Shown here in pieces: positions 29,020 through 39,352 of a stretch of 64,000 nucleotides of DNA. A program made the translations under genes and the position numbers. The notes beneath the pieces were generated by a model. It had not been told where the DNA came from, did not search any database, and saw only the letters and a list, made by a program, of their open reading frames with translations. Positions within the stretch are counted from its first letter, which is position 1, and every line of letters begins with the position of its first letter. Source of the stretch: Firmicutes bacterium UBA3920. Lineage in GTDB: Bacteria > Bacillota > Clostridia > Caldicoprobacterales > Xylanivirgaceae. The stretch is taken from assembly GCA_002386065.1 (NCBI GenBank), contig DGES01000026.1:27272-91271 (forward strand). Direction: 5' to 3'.

Positions 29020-29579
29020 AATGAAATCCCTTCTTTCTCTAATTCTCTTTTCAGTTTTTTTCGAATTCTAAAGAGGATTGATTTTACTTTGCTATCAGTA
29101 AATCCGTAGTCCTCCCCTATTTCTTTAATACTGCTTCCGTACCAATAGCGGCGAACAAAAACTTTACGTTGACTTCTATCTATACCCCCAAGAAAATTAT
29201 TAATTACTTCTATTAGGTACTTCTCGTCCATTATGTTTTCAACATCTGATTGGGCAGAAGGTATAGATTCTTCAAGCTCTGATAAAATCAGATCAATTTG
29301 TCCTCCACCACGTTTATCTACAGTTCTTTTTTCTAGATAATTTAAGGAAAGATTACGGGTGATTTTGCCTAAAAAGGTGCGTAAATTGGAAGGCCTCGCT
29401 GGTGGAATTGCACCCCAGGCTCTCAAAAAAGTATCACTAACACATTCTTCAGCATCCTCATTATTTTGTAGAATTCTTATAGCTATTGTGTAGCAATATC
29501 TTGAATATTTTACCCTTACTTCACTGATAGCTATTTCTGATCGTTTCCAGAATAAATTAATAATTTTATCATCATCCAT
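29016..29579 (-). CDS. ECF-type RNA polymerase sigma factor
   Basis: A 187-residue sigma-70 family factor. Region 2 covers about residues 18-85 (YCYTIAIRILQNNEDAEECVSDTFLRAW), and region 4 covers about 128-180 (FVRRYWYGSSIKEIGEDYGF, then KVKSILFRIRKKLKREL). There is no region 3, as in ECF factors. The start ATG 29579 follows GGGAGGTG, which lies in a tandemly duplicated 14-bp block. It forms a two-gene unit with the anti-sigma gene. Target promoters are unknown. Confidence 0.92.
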   Translation of the reverse strand: MDDDKIINLFWKRSEIAISEVRVKYSRYCYTIAIRILQNNEDAEECVSDTFLRAWGAIPPARPSNLRTFLGKITRNLSLNYLEKRTVDKRGGGQIDLILSELEESIPSAQSDVENIMDEKYLIEVINNFLGGIDRSQRKVFVRRYWYGSSIKEIGEDYGFTDSKVKSILFRIRKKLKRELEKEGISL

Positions 29580-29582
29580 TTA

Positions 29583-29610
29583 AACACCTCCCTAGGAACA
29601 CCTCCCTAGG
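29583..29610 (-). repeat. tandem duplication of a ribosome-site segment
   Basis: The 14 bases CCTAGGGAGGTGTT occur twice in direct succession (29597-29610, 29583-29596), giving the ECF sigma gene two Shine-Dalgarno sequences, 5 and 19 bases from the ATG. Confidence 0.9.
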
Positions 29611-29820
29611 TTTAATTTTAAAAGCCTTCACTTATATACACCGAAAACATTGCATACGGTTGCATTATTTTAAAATACGTTTCAAAAAAATAATGACATT
29701 CTTTTATGTCACTATAATACTCCAACAATATTCATTTTTAAATAAATTCTGCCTCTTTATCACTGCACACCCCTTTTTCAATTTGCACACCCATATGCAC
29801 AGTACCTTTTAGGATAATTA

Positions 29821-29876
29821 AATTGTATCAATCTCTGCAAGATTATATCTATGTTCTTACCGTCTTTGATACAATT
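29821..29876. repeat. 11-bp inverted repeat in intergenic region
   Basis: AATTGTATCAA (29821-29831) and TTGATACAATT (29866-29876) are perfect inverted copies 34 bases apart. They could be an operator half-site pair or a chance event. The rest of the gap 29611-30117 holds only the terminator at 29919-29945. Confidence 0.4.
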
Positions 29877-29918
29877 CTATAAGCAGAAATTTATATGTTG
29901 GTAGATCCCATTTAGCAG

Positions 29919-29945
29919 AAAAGCCCTTATATCAAGGGCTTTATA
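29919..29945 (-). terminator. terminator downstream of the DUF262 gene
   Basis: On the minus strand AAAGCCCTT, a 5-base loop and AAGGGCTTTT form a compact stem ending in four Ts. It lies about 170 bases after the stop of the large DUF262 protein. Confidence 0.65.
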
Positions 29946-30117
29946 GGATTTAGATTTAATTTAAGGAATATCCTTAATTAAATACTCTATTGAAATTCAA
30001 ACAAATTTAACTAAATTTATTCTACTATATTTCTTATTGCACACTTATATGATACTTGATGATACTTGTCATATGAATAATTAAAAAGTATAGGAAAAAT
30101 TAAAAGGTTTCAAAAAT

Positions 30118-33057
30118 CTAGCCTTCAAATTCTTCTATAATTCTTTCTACATAAGCCAATCGTCCACGACCTAAAGCAGCATAATAAGTAGCGTGTTTTC
30201 TACAAGCATCTATCGCTTTCTGTAAAGCTAGTTCGCCATAGTCTTCATAGATAGCCTTTAAAAAATATCTAGTAGAGTATTCATTAAGAGTTCTTGTATA
30301 TCTTTCACCATTCATCATGGCATAAAAAGCTGAAATATAATCTCCTGCTGAACCAGGGTTCATATTGACTTTATTCGCAATTTCTTCTTTACCCTCTGTT
30401 CTCCCCAACTCTCCTTTAAAGACTTTTTTAGAAATTATGTAAGCATAAGCCACCATTTCACTAGTGATACTATTATTCTCTATATACAGATTAGCCCCCG
30501 TATCTATTTCCTCTAAAGTCGATTTCAATTTATCAAATTGTAGGATTAACCATTTGAAATTCTGTAAATATAACTCTGGATTAAATACATCTGTTTCTAT
30601 AGAATGTAATATCCTTCTCGCGGTGCTAGTCTTACGACTTGTATACCATTCAAGTTCATAACCATATATTTTTTCTATTTCATCCTTCAAGAATTCTAAC
30701 CTCTTAAAAGTTTCTGGTTGATGAACATAAATACCGATGCGTAAAATATTTTGTTTCATAATTTGAAAAAATATATAATAATCACTATTTCCAATTGATA
30801 CATCATAGCTATTAGAATAAGAGGGAGTTTGAGAAGCTATATCTTCACCTCGGTCAATGGACTTGCAGTAATCGACAAAACTGCTCCAAAAATTAAATCG
30901 TTGCTGTTGGGTGTCTGTTAGCTCTTCATTTTTAAGTGAAGAGTTATTAGCTGTTCCAACTATATCATTTGTTGTAGGTTCTGGAATTTCTGGCACCTCA
31001 TCTCTTTCTTCATTTACAAAACCAATATGGAGTAATTCATTTTTTTGTTCTGCTGTAAAGTTGAGACCCCACCTACTTTCCATAAATTCTAAAAGTTTTA
31101 GCCCTCTATTTAATATCGATTTAGGAGTCCAGTCTTCTTCTATAGCCACCTCTATCTCTGAATGCGATCCATTAATATAACCTCTTCTTTTTGATGAAGG
31201 GTTCTTTTTATCAGGGAAACTATCATTTTGCAATGAAGAATTTATGCTCTGCGCAAGGGGTAATAGATTACCTAAACTAGCGGACAAAATCTTTATTTCA
31301 TCTTCATTAAAATGACGAATTTGATTACGCCAATACCATTTAGTTGGTGTCTGCGGCAAAATATGTTCAATTGTAATTTTGTCTTTTTCAACCTTTGAAA
31401 ACATCTGCCAGTCTATTTTTTGAATATTGTTCTTAATAGATAAGTGGCTTTCGTACTCATATAAAAAATATCTTAAATCTCGCCAGCCATAAAAGCCTAA
31501 ACCAGAATCGAATCGTCTATCTGTTCTAGCTATAAAGCTTGCTATAATTGAATTTAAGTCATTATCTATTGTTTCCATTAAATCATCTGCCACAGAGTTT
31601 AGACTTATTTTTCTCTGTAAAACATCTCTTGCCTTATTGTAATAATAGCTACTTTTATAGCTGGCATTATATCCTGCCATTCGGAAACAAAGAAATATAA
31701 ATCGTTCTATTTCTTTAAAAAGTAAAACACGTTCCTCCGCCCCAACTTCATTTTTGAGAGACAAAGATATAGCTACTAATGGTCTAAAATATCCAATTCC
31801 AATTCTATTTAATTTATTAATCCATTGTTTTTCCTCGTCAGTCAATTCATCACTATCATGGGGAAAATAAGTATAATACCAGTATTCTGCGATCTCCTTT
31901 AGACTATTCACATAAGCATTTATCTCATTTGGAGCTAATTCACTTACTAGGATTGTTTCCTCTTCCGTATTTCCTATTACATCCTCATCTTCAAATTCTT
32001 CATCTTCAGTTTGAGGTTCAGCTATTTCATTCTCAATTACTACAGGATGCTTATTAAATACATTTTTTGAAGAGAATTTATTCAATAAAAATTTAATGTA
32101 GTCATCGCCTTTTCTACGAGTATATTGAAAGTATACCGTCCAATGAGCCCTTAAAAATTCATCATCAGATAAAGGATGGTTTTGATTTCTTCCTAGTTGA
32201 TAGTAGATTTCTTTCCAAGCATCATTGATATTCTTTCTTAATTGTCCTTTATCCTTATCGTCTAACTGTTCATCATCAAACAAAGTTGTTAAATAAATAA
32301 GTCTATTTTTTAAAAGTTCTAAATTACTAAGTTTTTTTCCTCTATTATTCATAGTTTCAAAGGCCACAAAAACATCGTAATCATCTTCAATTTCATGTAA
32401 ATTAAACATTAATTTTAATGTAAGCCTTTTGTATAAACTTTCAATTCCAGGCATTCCTTCTACTTCAAACAAAGATTCAAGGTTTCTAGCAAAGAACTTT
32501 TTTGCATACATAAGATTTTGAGTATAATAAGTTTCAACAATTGTTCCACCAAATTGTTCTTCAAATATTTTATATTTTAAATAATTATAGCTAGGATTAT
32601 CTAGCTCATATCCAAACATATATGTTTTAATCAGATTTTCTGGTGGACGGCTCTTCACTATGTATTTTTCTGTAATAGCTTTGATAGATTCAAACCCTAT
32701 GAATATCTGGTCATCAGATTTTCCTTGGTTTTCTTCTAGCTTCTTAATAAAAGATATTATCTCATACATAAGTATAGAAAACGTGGTTAATCTTTGCTGA
32801 CCATCTACAATATGATATGCTTTATAACCAATATCAATCAACCAGCTGTCTTCTCCCCATAAACATAAATCTTTTTTATTAACTTCTTTTAAAGACAAAA
32901 GTCCAGTATAGTGGTATCTATCTTTATGAAGATTTAATAAATCTTCCCAGAAATCTACTAGCTGTTCTTTCTTCCAAGCATATCCTCTTTGATAATCTGG
33001 TATTCTAAACAGTCTATTTTGAAATAATGTTGATAAAGAAATTAATTCATTTGACAT
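30118..33057 (-). CDS. GmrSD-like DUF262/DUF1524 restriction protein with extra C-terminal domains
   Basis: A 979-residue protein. The DUF262 (GmrS/ParB-like) domain has RIPDYQRGYAW (18-28), HIVDGQQRLTT (82-92) and FETMNNRGKKLSNLELLKNRL starting at 233. The HNH-type DUF1524 (GmrD-like) domain follows, with ITIEHILPQ (561-569), LGNLLPL (595-601) and NSSLQNDSFPDKK (606-618). An acidic linker lies near 350-370. After about residue 720 comes a DUF4268-like segment, then an alpha-helical end I do not recognise. Family members are type IV restriction enzymes acting on modified phage DNA; that role here is inference. The start has GGGAGGAAGTG upstream. 26 bases separate it from the GIY-YIG gene. Confidence 0.88.
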   Translation of the reverse strand: MSNELISLSTLFQNRLFRIPDYQRGYAWKKEQLVDFWEDLLNLHKDRYHYTGLLSLKEVNKKDLCLWGEDSWLIDIGYKAYHIVDGQQRLTTFSILMYEIISFIKKLEENQGKSDDQIFIGFESIKAITEKYIVKSRPPENLIKTYMFGYELDNPSYNYLKYKIFEEQFGGTIVETYYTQNLMYAKKFFARNLESLFEVEGMPGIESLYKRLTLKLMFNLHEIEDDYDVFVAFETMNNRGKKLSNLELLKNRLIYLTTLFDDEQLDDKDKGQLRKNINDAWKEIYYQLGRNQNHPLSDDEFLRAHWTVYFQYTRRKGDDYIKFLLNKFSSKNVFNKHPVVIENEIAEPQTEDEEFEDEDVIGNTEEETILVSELAPNEINAYVNSLKEIAEYWYYTYFPHDSDELTDEEKQWINKLNRIGIGYFRPLVAISLSLKNEVGAEERVLLFKEIERFIFLCFRMAGYNASYKSSYYYNKARDVLQRKISLNSVADDLMETIDNDLNSIIASFIARTDRRFDSGLGFYGWRDLRYFLYEYESHLSIKNNIQKIDWQMFSKVEKDKITIEHILPQTPTKWYWRNQIRHFNEDEIKILSASLGNLLPLAQSINSSLQNDSFPDKKNPSSKRRGYINGSHSEIEVAIEEDWTPKSILNRGLKLLEFMESRWGLNFTAEQKNELLHIGFVNEERDEVPEIPEPTTNDIVGTANNSSLKNEELTDTQQQRFNFWSSFVDYCKSIDRGEDIASQTPSYSNSYDVSIGNSDYYIFFQIMKQNILRIGIYVHQPETFKRLEFLKDEIEKIYGYELEWYTSRKTSTARRILHSIETDVFNPELYLQNFKWLILQFDKLKSTLEEIDTGANLYIENNSITSEMVAYAYIISKKVFKGELGRTEGKEEIANKVNMNPGSAGDYISAFYAMMNGERYTRTLNEYSTRYFLKAIYEDYGELALQKAIDACRKHATYYAALGRGRLAYVERIIEEFEG

Positions 33058-33083
33058 TTAGGCACTTCCTCCCTTCGATGACA

Positions 33084-33968
33084 TTAGTCCTCATTATTCT
33101 CTATTTCCCTTAAAGTTCTTCCTTTTTCATCTAGCCACATAATTATTCCATTAGCACTAGCATATGTCACAAAACCTGCTGCAGCGGATGGGCTAGTAAA
33201 AAGAGTGTCCTCAATCAACACCCCATCTTTAACCCTATCAGTATATTTGTTTCTCAAATTAAGTATAGTTTCTGGGCAACTTTTAGTAGGACTAACTGAA
33301 ACCGATGCATCTTTATAAACAACAAATCCTTCATTTGTCCTTCTACCCTTGGCTTCAGCTTTAGTTGTTTTCAAGACTAACAATGGCTCATCATTAATTT
33401 CAACATCTTCTTCTACCTTATGAGTTGGCTTTTCCTCTAATGAGTCAAAAACCCTATGCCCGAATGTCCCCATAACTATTTCAGCATATTCTATAAATTC
33501 TTCTAGTTCACTCTCTTTTTCTTCAGTTACATGGCCAGAGGCTGGGTTTACATTGTTTTTAACATTATATCTTTTAGCATCTTTGGCTAAATTAAAAAAT
33601 CTGTTTTCTAAATAACTTATCTCAGTTGGTCCAAAAGAATTATTTGATGTAGTAAAAACAATTGCTTCCATCCAATAGTCTTTGTTCTCATCCCTTTTAT
33701 GCTCCTGTAGACGATAGAGAATACCTTCACCATTTTTCCTCGCTCCTGCTTGACCTATATAAACAATATTTTCTCCTGTATCATCAGATATCCCAAACAA
33801 GAAATATACTCCACTTTGTTTAAGATCTTCCCGTTCTTTACATTTATCAAGTTCTGTCCTAGGTATTTTATATGCAACTACTGTCCAGTTAGCGAGAGTG
33901 CATTTTATCCTTCCAACAGCTGTCCCATCCATAAGAAATAAATTAATACTTTTACCACGTACCGCCAT
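33084..33968 (-). CDS. GIY-YIG nuclease-like protein with DUF4357
   Basis: A 294-residue protein. The GIY-YIG core is GVYFLFG (53-59) and VYIGQA (69-74), with the conserved arginine in LYRL (about 86) and glutamate in LENRFF (about 121). The C-terminal DUF4357 domain (about 235-290) includes LNLRNKYTDRV and SPSAAAGFVTYASANG. Such proteins occur widely beside restriction genes, but their exact action is not established. It lies directly upstream of the DUF262 gene and downstream of the broken hsdM, all on one strand, which suggests a defence unit. Confidence 0.87.
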   Translation of the reverse strand: MAVRGKSINLFLMDGTAVGRIKCTLANWTVVAYKIPRTELDKCKEREDLKQSGVYFLFGISDDTGENIVYIGQAGARKNGEGILYRLQEHKRDENKDYWMEAIVFTTSNNSFGPTEISYLENRFFNLAKDAKRYNVKNNVNPASGHVTEEKESELEEFIEYAEIVMGTFGHRVFDSLEEKPTHKVEEDVEINDEPLLVLKTTKAEAKGRRTNEGFVVYKDASVSVSPTKSCPETILNLRNKYTDRVKDGVLIEDTLFTSPSAAAGFVTYASANGIIMWLDEKGRTLREIENNED

Positions 33969-34046
33969 ATTTGCTCACCTCTTTATATACACTTTAAATT
34001 TATTGCTTTATATAAAATTGATGATTTAACCAATTTAGTTATTTTC

Positions 34047-34907
34047 TTAGGCATAAGAATCACTTCCTAGCGGTTTAACATTATTGGCTTCAAGCATTTC
34101 ATTTATTTCATAAATGCTATTTACAGCACACGCCCCTAATATACATTTATAAATATACCCCTCTTCCTTCATGGAGTTAAGTTTAAAATCTGACTTATCT
34201 AATAACATTTCAGCTTCGGGTACTGGCAACTTTAAACCGACACATAAGCCCAATATAGATTGTATCGAAGTGGGATATTCTTCCTCATTCCTTAAACGCT
34301 GAATAGTTCTTTCACCTACAAGTGAAACATCAGCTAATTTTTTATTAGTCATTTTTCGTTCTTCCATAAGCATTACTAATGTTTCTGCAAATGATCCTGG
34401 ATACCTACGCATAGCATCAGCTTTTTTCTTTGCACTCTGTATCTGATTGAGAAGAGAAGAATTATGAGCATTCATCTCAAATGAAAACTCTACGCTTGAA
34501 GGTTGTATCTCAGCTTTTGCTAGAAAATAAGAATAATTCTTTTGATTATAATATACCGATTCATAGATATAACCTTTTTTAAATACTAAACAGCATCCAT
34601 CAATATTTGCCAAAGCTTGATCATAGACTCTACCATTGTAAGACTCTAATATTTCAACTAACGTTCTCACTATGCTTGAAGGTGTGTAGAACTCCCCCGC
34701 TCTTCTCCCTTCTTGTTCTGCAAACATTGCTAGACAATACTCATAAGTTCTACCTAAAACATCCTTTTTATCTCTATAATCTGATAATGGGATATTCGAA
34801 AATATGTCTACTACTTCCCCCAATCTTCTCTTGTCTAATTTAGGTCTAGAGAAGTTTTTCGGCAAGATCCCTTTTAATCTGTTATTCTTTCTTTCTATTG
34901 CCACCAT
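34047..34907 (-). pseudogene. HsdM fragment fused in frame to an HTH regulator end
   Basis: The 286-codon frame is a chimera. Residues 1-95 are the middle of a type I methylase subunit HsdM (IERKNNRLKGILPKNF, then DVLGRTYEYCLAMFAEQEG and GEFYTPSSIVRTLVEI), stopping at GRVYD just before the NPPY/SAM-binding part. From residue 96 (about 34620) it becomes unrelated: an acidic beta-rich stretch, then an XRE-type HTH near 173-225 (ERKMTNKKLADVSLVGERTI). The N-terminal part of hsdM continues upstream in another frame (34882-35193). Either a deletion joined two genes, or the product is expressed as a new regulator. No hsdS or hsdR is present. Confidence 0.75.
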
Positions 34908-35193
34908 AGCTTTGCCTTATTTCTGGCTTGTTAGAATGTTTTGCTATATAGTCCCATCTGGCTTCCTCTGGCACATAGAATATGTTTTCTACCAAATATT
35001 CATCTCTTTCCTCCTCAAACCCTGCGCCTTCTTCTACTAGCTCTTGGTATTTCTCCTCGAAGCTATCTGATATATATTTTAAAAATATAAGTCCCAATAC
35101 TACATGTTTATATTCAGAGGCATCTATATTACCTCGTAATTTATCCGCTGCCTGCCAAATTTTCTTTTCAAAACCTAAGTCTGCTGTATTCAT
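34882..35193 (-). pseudogene. hsdM: N-terminal fragment of type I methylase HsdM
   Basis: 103 codons matching the HsdM N-terminus (FEKKIWQAADKLRGNIDASE, then YKHVVLGLIFLKYISDSFEE, then PEEARWDYIAKHSN). After residue 94 (about 34911) the reading leaves the family, while the neighbouring frame picks it up (MVAIERKNNRL), so a frameshift or small deletion breaks the gene. The ATG at 35193 has a GGAGGGG ribosome site. Methylase activity is not expected. Confidence 0.85.
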
Positions 35194-35295
35194 TGGTATG
35201 TAACCCCTCCTACTATCCTTATTATGTGACTATAGCACTTAGCACCCTGAAATTCCAAAGAGCACTGAATGTTCATATATACCTTTAGTGAATTT

Positions 35296-35325
35296 ATTGT
35301 ATCATAGTGTGAGGTTGTATTTCAA
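35296..35325 (-). promoter_or_regulatory. possible promoter of the hsdM remnant operon
   Basis: On the minus strand TTGAAA (35320-35325), 18 bases, TACAAT (35296-35301), about 100 bases upstream of the hsdM fragment start. It overlaps the end of the VanZ fragment. Confidence 0.45.
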
Positions 35326-35610
35326 TTATGGCATTAGAAAATCTGTTATATCAGCAGCACCAATTGCAAATATATATTGCAAAGTTTCAAATAGTAAACT
35401 CGTTTCTGCTATGGGAATAACTTTCCTTATAAAACTCCAATCAGGTTTTAGTATAGATATGTAAATTCCGAAGGGAACAAAAACAAGAACATTAAGATAG
35501 ATTTCTGTATAATCAATTTTATCATTAATAATAACCGACTCTGAAAAAGGTATTAAATTAACTTTTCGAATAGCATATAAAATAAACCTTATAACAGCTA
35601 TTTCTGCCAT
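35326..35610 (-). pseudogene. VanZ-family fragment
   Basis: 94 codons from the middle of a VanZ-like membrane protein: KVNLIPFSES (about 16-25), NVLVFVPFGIYISIL (about 40-54) and SLLFETLQYIFAIGAADITDFL (about 70-91). A whole VanZ protein has another helix before this and continues after DITD with a N..G..LG helix. Both ends are missing. ATG 35610 has no clear ribosome site. Likely a recombination remnant at the island edge. Confidence 0.7.
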
Positions 35611-35619
35611 TATAAGGTT

Positions 35620-35740
35620 TGTGTTTACTACTCCAGCCGTAGGTTATGGACTTCTACCTCCTTACAGTCGGTACAAGCCTCACCAACCCTGGCAGGGGCA
35701 ATACCTACAGTTCAAACTTCACTATCGTTCGTTTCACTGG
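35620..35740. other. GC-rich structured segment next to guaA
   Basis: About 120 bases between the VanZ fragment and the guaA stop are clearly richer in G and C than their surroundings and hold complementary pieces: GTAGGT (35639-35644) with ACCTAC, CCCT with AGGG, GGT with ACC. A decayed IS200/IS605-type end or a structured RNA are possible; no transposase frame is seen and the strand is unknown. Confidence 0.35.
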
Positions 35741-35743
35741 GTA

Positions 35744-37267
35744 CTACTCCCACTCAATTGTTGCAGGTGGTTTATTGGATATATCATATACCACCCTATT
35801 TACATGGTCCACTTCTGTAGTTATCCTGTGAGATACCTTCTCTAAAACGTCATAGGGAATCCTAACCCAATTTGCAGTCATGCCATCCACACTATTTACC
35901 GCTCTAAGTGCTACCGTGTAATCGTAAGTTCTTCCATCACCAGATACGCCTACACTTTTCATAGATGTAAGGACAGCAAAGTATTGCCATATTTCCCTTG
36001 CAAGACCTGCTTTTGCAATTTCTTCCCTATATATTGCATCTGCCTCCTTGAGGATATGGAGCTTTTCTTCTGTTATATCACCAATTATCCTAACAGCTAG
36101 CCCAGGTCCAGGAAATGGCTGCCGCCAGACTATCTCCTCAGGCATTCCAAGTTCTAAACCAACTTTCCTCACTTCATCTTTAAATAGTTGTCTAAGTGGT
36201 TCTATTATACCTTTAAACTCAATATTATCAGGTAATCCGCCAACATTGTGATGACTCTTTATAATACCTTTTCGTCCTATGCCACTTTCTATGACATCAG
36301 GATATATAGTACCTTGTACTAAATAATCTACTTTACCTATTTTTAGAGCTTCTTCCTCAAATACCCTTATAAATTCTTCACCTATTATCTTTCGTTTGAG
36401 CTCAGGATCTGTCACTCCCTTTAATCTGGAAAGAAATCTATCTTTGGCATCTACCTTTATTATATTTAAATTAAACTTCTCTTTGAAAAAATTAACTACT
36501 TCTTCTCCTTCGTTTTTTCGTAAAAGTCCATGATCTACAAATATGCATATAAGTTGATCGCCTATCGCTTTGTGCACTAAAACTGCAGCCACAGAACTAT
36601 CTACACCACCTGATAAACCGCAAAGCACTTTTCCATCCCCGACTTTTTCTCTTATATCATTTATAGAACAATCTACAAAATTACTTGTAGTCCAATCATC
36701 CTTACAACCACATATATTGTATACAAAATTTTTTAATATTTTATCATTATCATTAACCTCCGGATGAAACTGTACTCCATATATTTGACTTTTTTTATTT
36801 TCAAATGCAATTATAGGATATTTTTCTGTATAACCTATTGCGTCAAACCCTTGAGGTAGAGATTTTATATAGTCCACATGAGCTAACCAATATCTATTTT
36901 TTCTATCTAACCCAGTAAATAATTCGCTATCTGTATCTAAATATACTGTTGATTCGCCATATTCACGATCTTCAGACCTTTTTATACATCCATCCAATAG
37001 ATAGCAAATTACCTGTGCGCCATAACCGATACCCAATATGGGCACCCCTAGATTGAATATTTCATTAGAAAAATGAACAGTGTTCTCACATTCAGAGCTA
37101 ATATTCCCCGATAATACTATTCCTTTAATATCTTCCAAATTAATTTCTTCTATCGAAGCATTATATGGTATAAGCTCACAATATACATTCATTTCTCTAA
37201 TTTTTCTAGCTAATAGTTGGCTATATTCTCCTCCAAAATCCATTATTAGAATTGTCTGCCTTTTCAT
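35744..37267 (-). CDS. guaA: GMP synthase (glutamine-hydrolysing)
   Basis: Converts XMP to GMP. The N-terminal class I glutamine amidotransferase domain has its usual catalytic Cys position within [16 protein letters not shown]. Here the nucleophile position reads GYGAQ rather than the usual GxCxGxQ, so the glutaminase cysteine appears to be replaced by alanine. The ATP-pyrophosphatase domain is intact ([12 protein letters not shown]) and the end is the standard KPPATIEWE. The ATG at 37267 lies 5 bases from AGGAGGG and gives 507 residues; an upstream in-frame start is less likely. It lies downstream of guaB. Confidence 0.93.
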   Translation of the reverse strand: MKRQTILIMDFGGEYSQLLARKIREMNVYCELIPYNASIEEINLEDIKGIVLSGNISSECENTVHFSNEIFNLGVPILGIGYGAQVICYLLDGCIKRSEDREYGESTVYLDTDSELFTGLDRKNRYWLAHVDYIKSLPQGFDAIGYTEKYPIIAFENKKSQIYGVQFHPEVNDNDKILKNFVYNICGCKDDWTTSNFVDCSINDIREKVGDGKVLCGLSGGVDSSVAAVLVHKAIGDQLICIFVDHGLLRKNEGEEVVNFFKEKFNLNIIKVDAKDRFLSRLKGVTDPELKRKIIGEEFIRVFEEEALKIGKVDYLVQGTIYPDVIESGIGRKGIIKSHHNVGGLPDNIEFKGIIEPLRQLFKDEVRKVGLELGMPEEIVWRQPFPGPGLAVRIIGDITEEKLHILKEADAIYREEIAKAGLAREIWQYFAVLTSMKSVGVSGDGRTYDYTVALRAVNSVDGMTANWVRIPYDVLEKVSHRITTEVDHVNRVVYDISNKPPATIEWE

Positions 37268-37295
37268 TTCATCCCTCCTCATATAATATGTTTTT

Positions 37296-37318
37296 AAGCT
37301 GCACATTTTGTGCAGCTT
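37296..37318. repeat. stem-loop between guaB and guaA
   Basis: AAGCTGCACA and TGTGCAGCTT form a perfect 10-bp stem with a 3-base loop. On the operon strand it is followed by AAAAAC, so it is not a standard terminator for guaB. On the + strand it would be preceded, not followed, by Ts. Confidence 0.7.
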
Positions 37319-37330
37319 AGAAATATATAT

Positions 37331-38905
<1,575 letters not shown>

Positions 38906-39048
38906 CTACCTTACGATAAGAATTAAAAGAGATTGTCAGTTTGTTTAATGTAGTGGATAAGAAAATAAATAATTGCAATTTATCCTTCACCATACATTAT
39001 TAGTGTGTATTTTATCAAAATAGCAGATTACTGTCAAGAATGCTGGAT

Positions 39049-39165
39049 CTTGAGTTTCTAGAAAAAAATAAAATTATAGGAATCTAGCAATCAGATCGAT
39101 ATATGTTTTTTTACTAACTGTTTTAAATGTTAAAATCTAAAGTCATTAATTTAAAAAATTAAAAG
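39049..39165. repeat. dispersed intergenic repeat, decayed copy E
   Basis: Starting CTTGAGTTTCTAG followed by AAAAAATAAAATTA, this segment follows the same order as the reverse complement of copy B, ending near TCTAAAGTCATTAATTTA. Similarity is weak in the middle. Of the 555 bases between the guaB start and the fabF stop, the rest shows only the fabF terminator. Confidence 0.4.
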
Positions 39166-39249
39166 ACTATTATAAATCCATAATAAAAAATATACAAAAT
39201 TTTTATTGTAAATAATAGTAGCAAAATATAAATATCTTTTAAAATGCAA

Positions 39250-39311
39250 AGAGCCTGTAATCTAACCTTGGATAACGAAAAACGCAGAACCAAGTTTGTT
39301 TAACAGGCTCT
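39250..39311 (-). terminator. terminator of the fab operon
   Basis: On the minus strand GAGCCTGTTAAACAAACTTGG pairs with CCAAGGTTAGATTACAGGCTC in a long imperfect stem, followed by TTTGCATTTT. It lies about 40 bases after the fabF stop. Confidence 0.75.
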
Positions 39312-39352
39312 AAAATTTAATATATACGTATATATTACTACCAGCTAAGATA

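Noticed and set aside
30118..35193. Complete type I restriction-modification system
   Set aside because: Only a broken hsdM is present; hsdS and hsdR are absent, and the other genes belong to different families.
35621..35845. + strand frames running into the guaA 3' end ([12 protein letters not shown] peptides)
   Set aside because: The later part is the antisense of the conserved GuaA C-terminus; a true protein is not supported.
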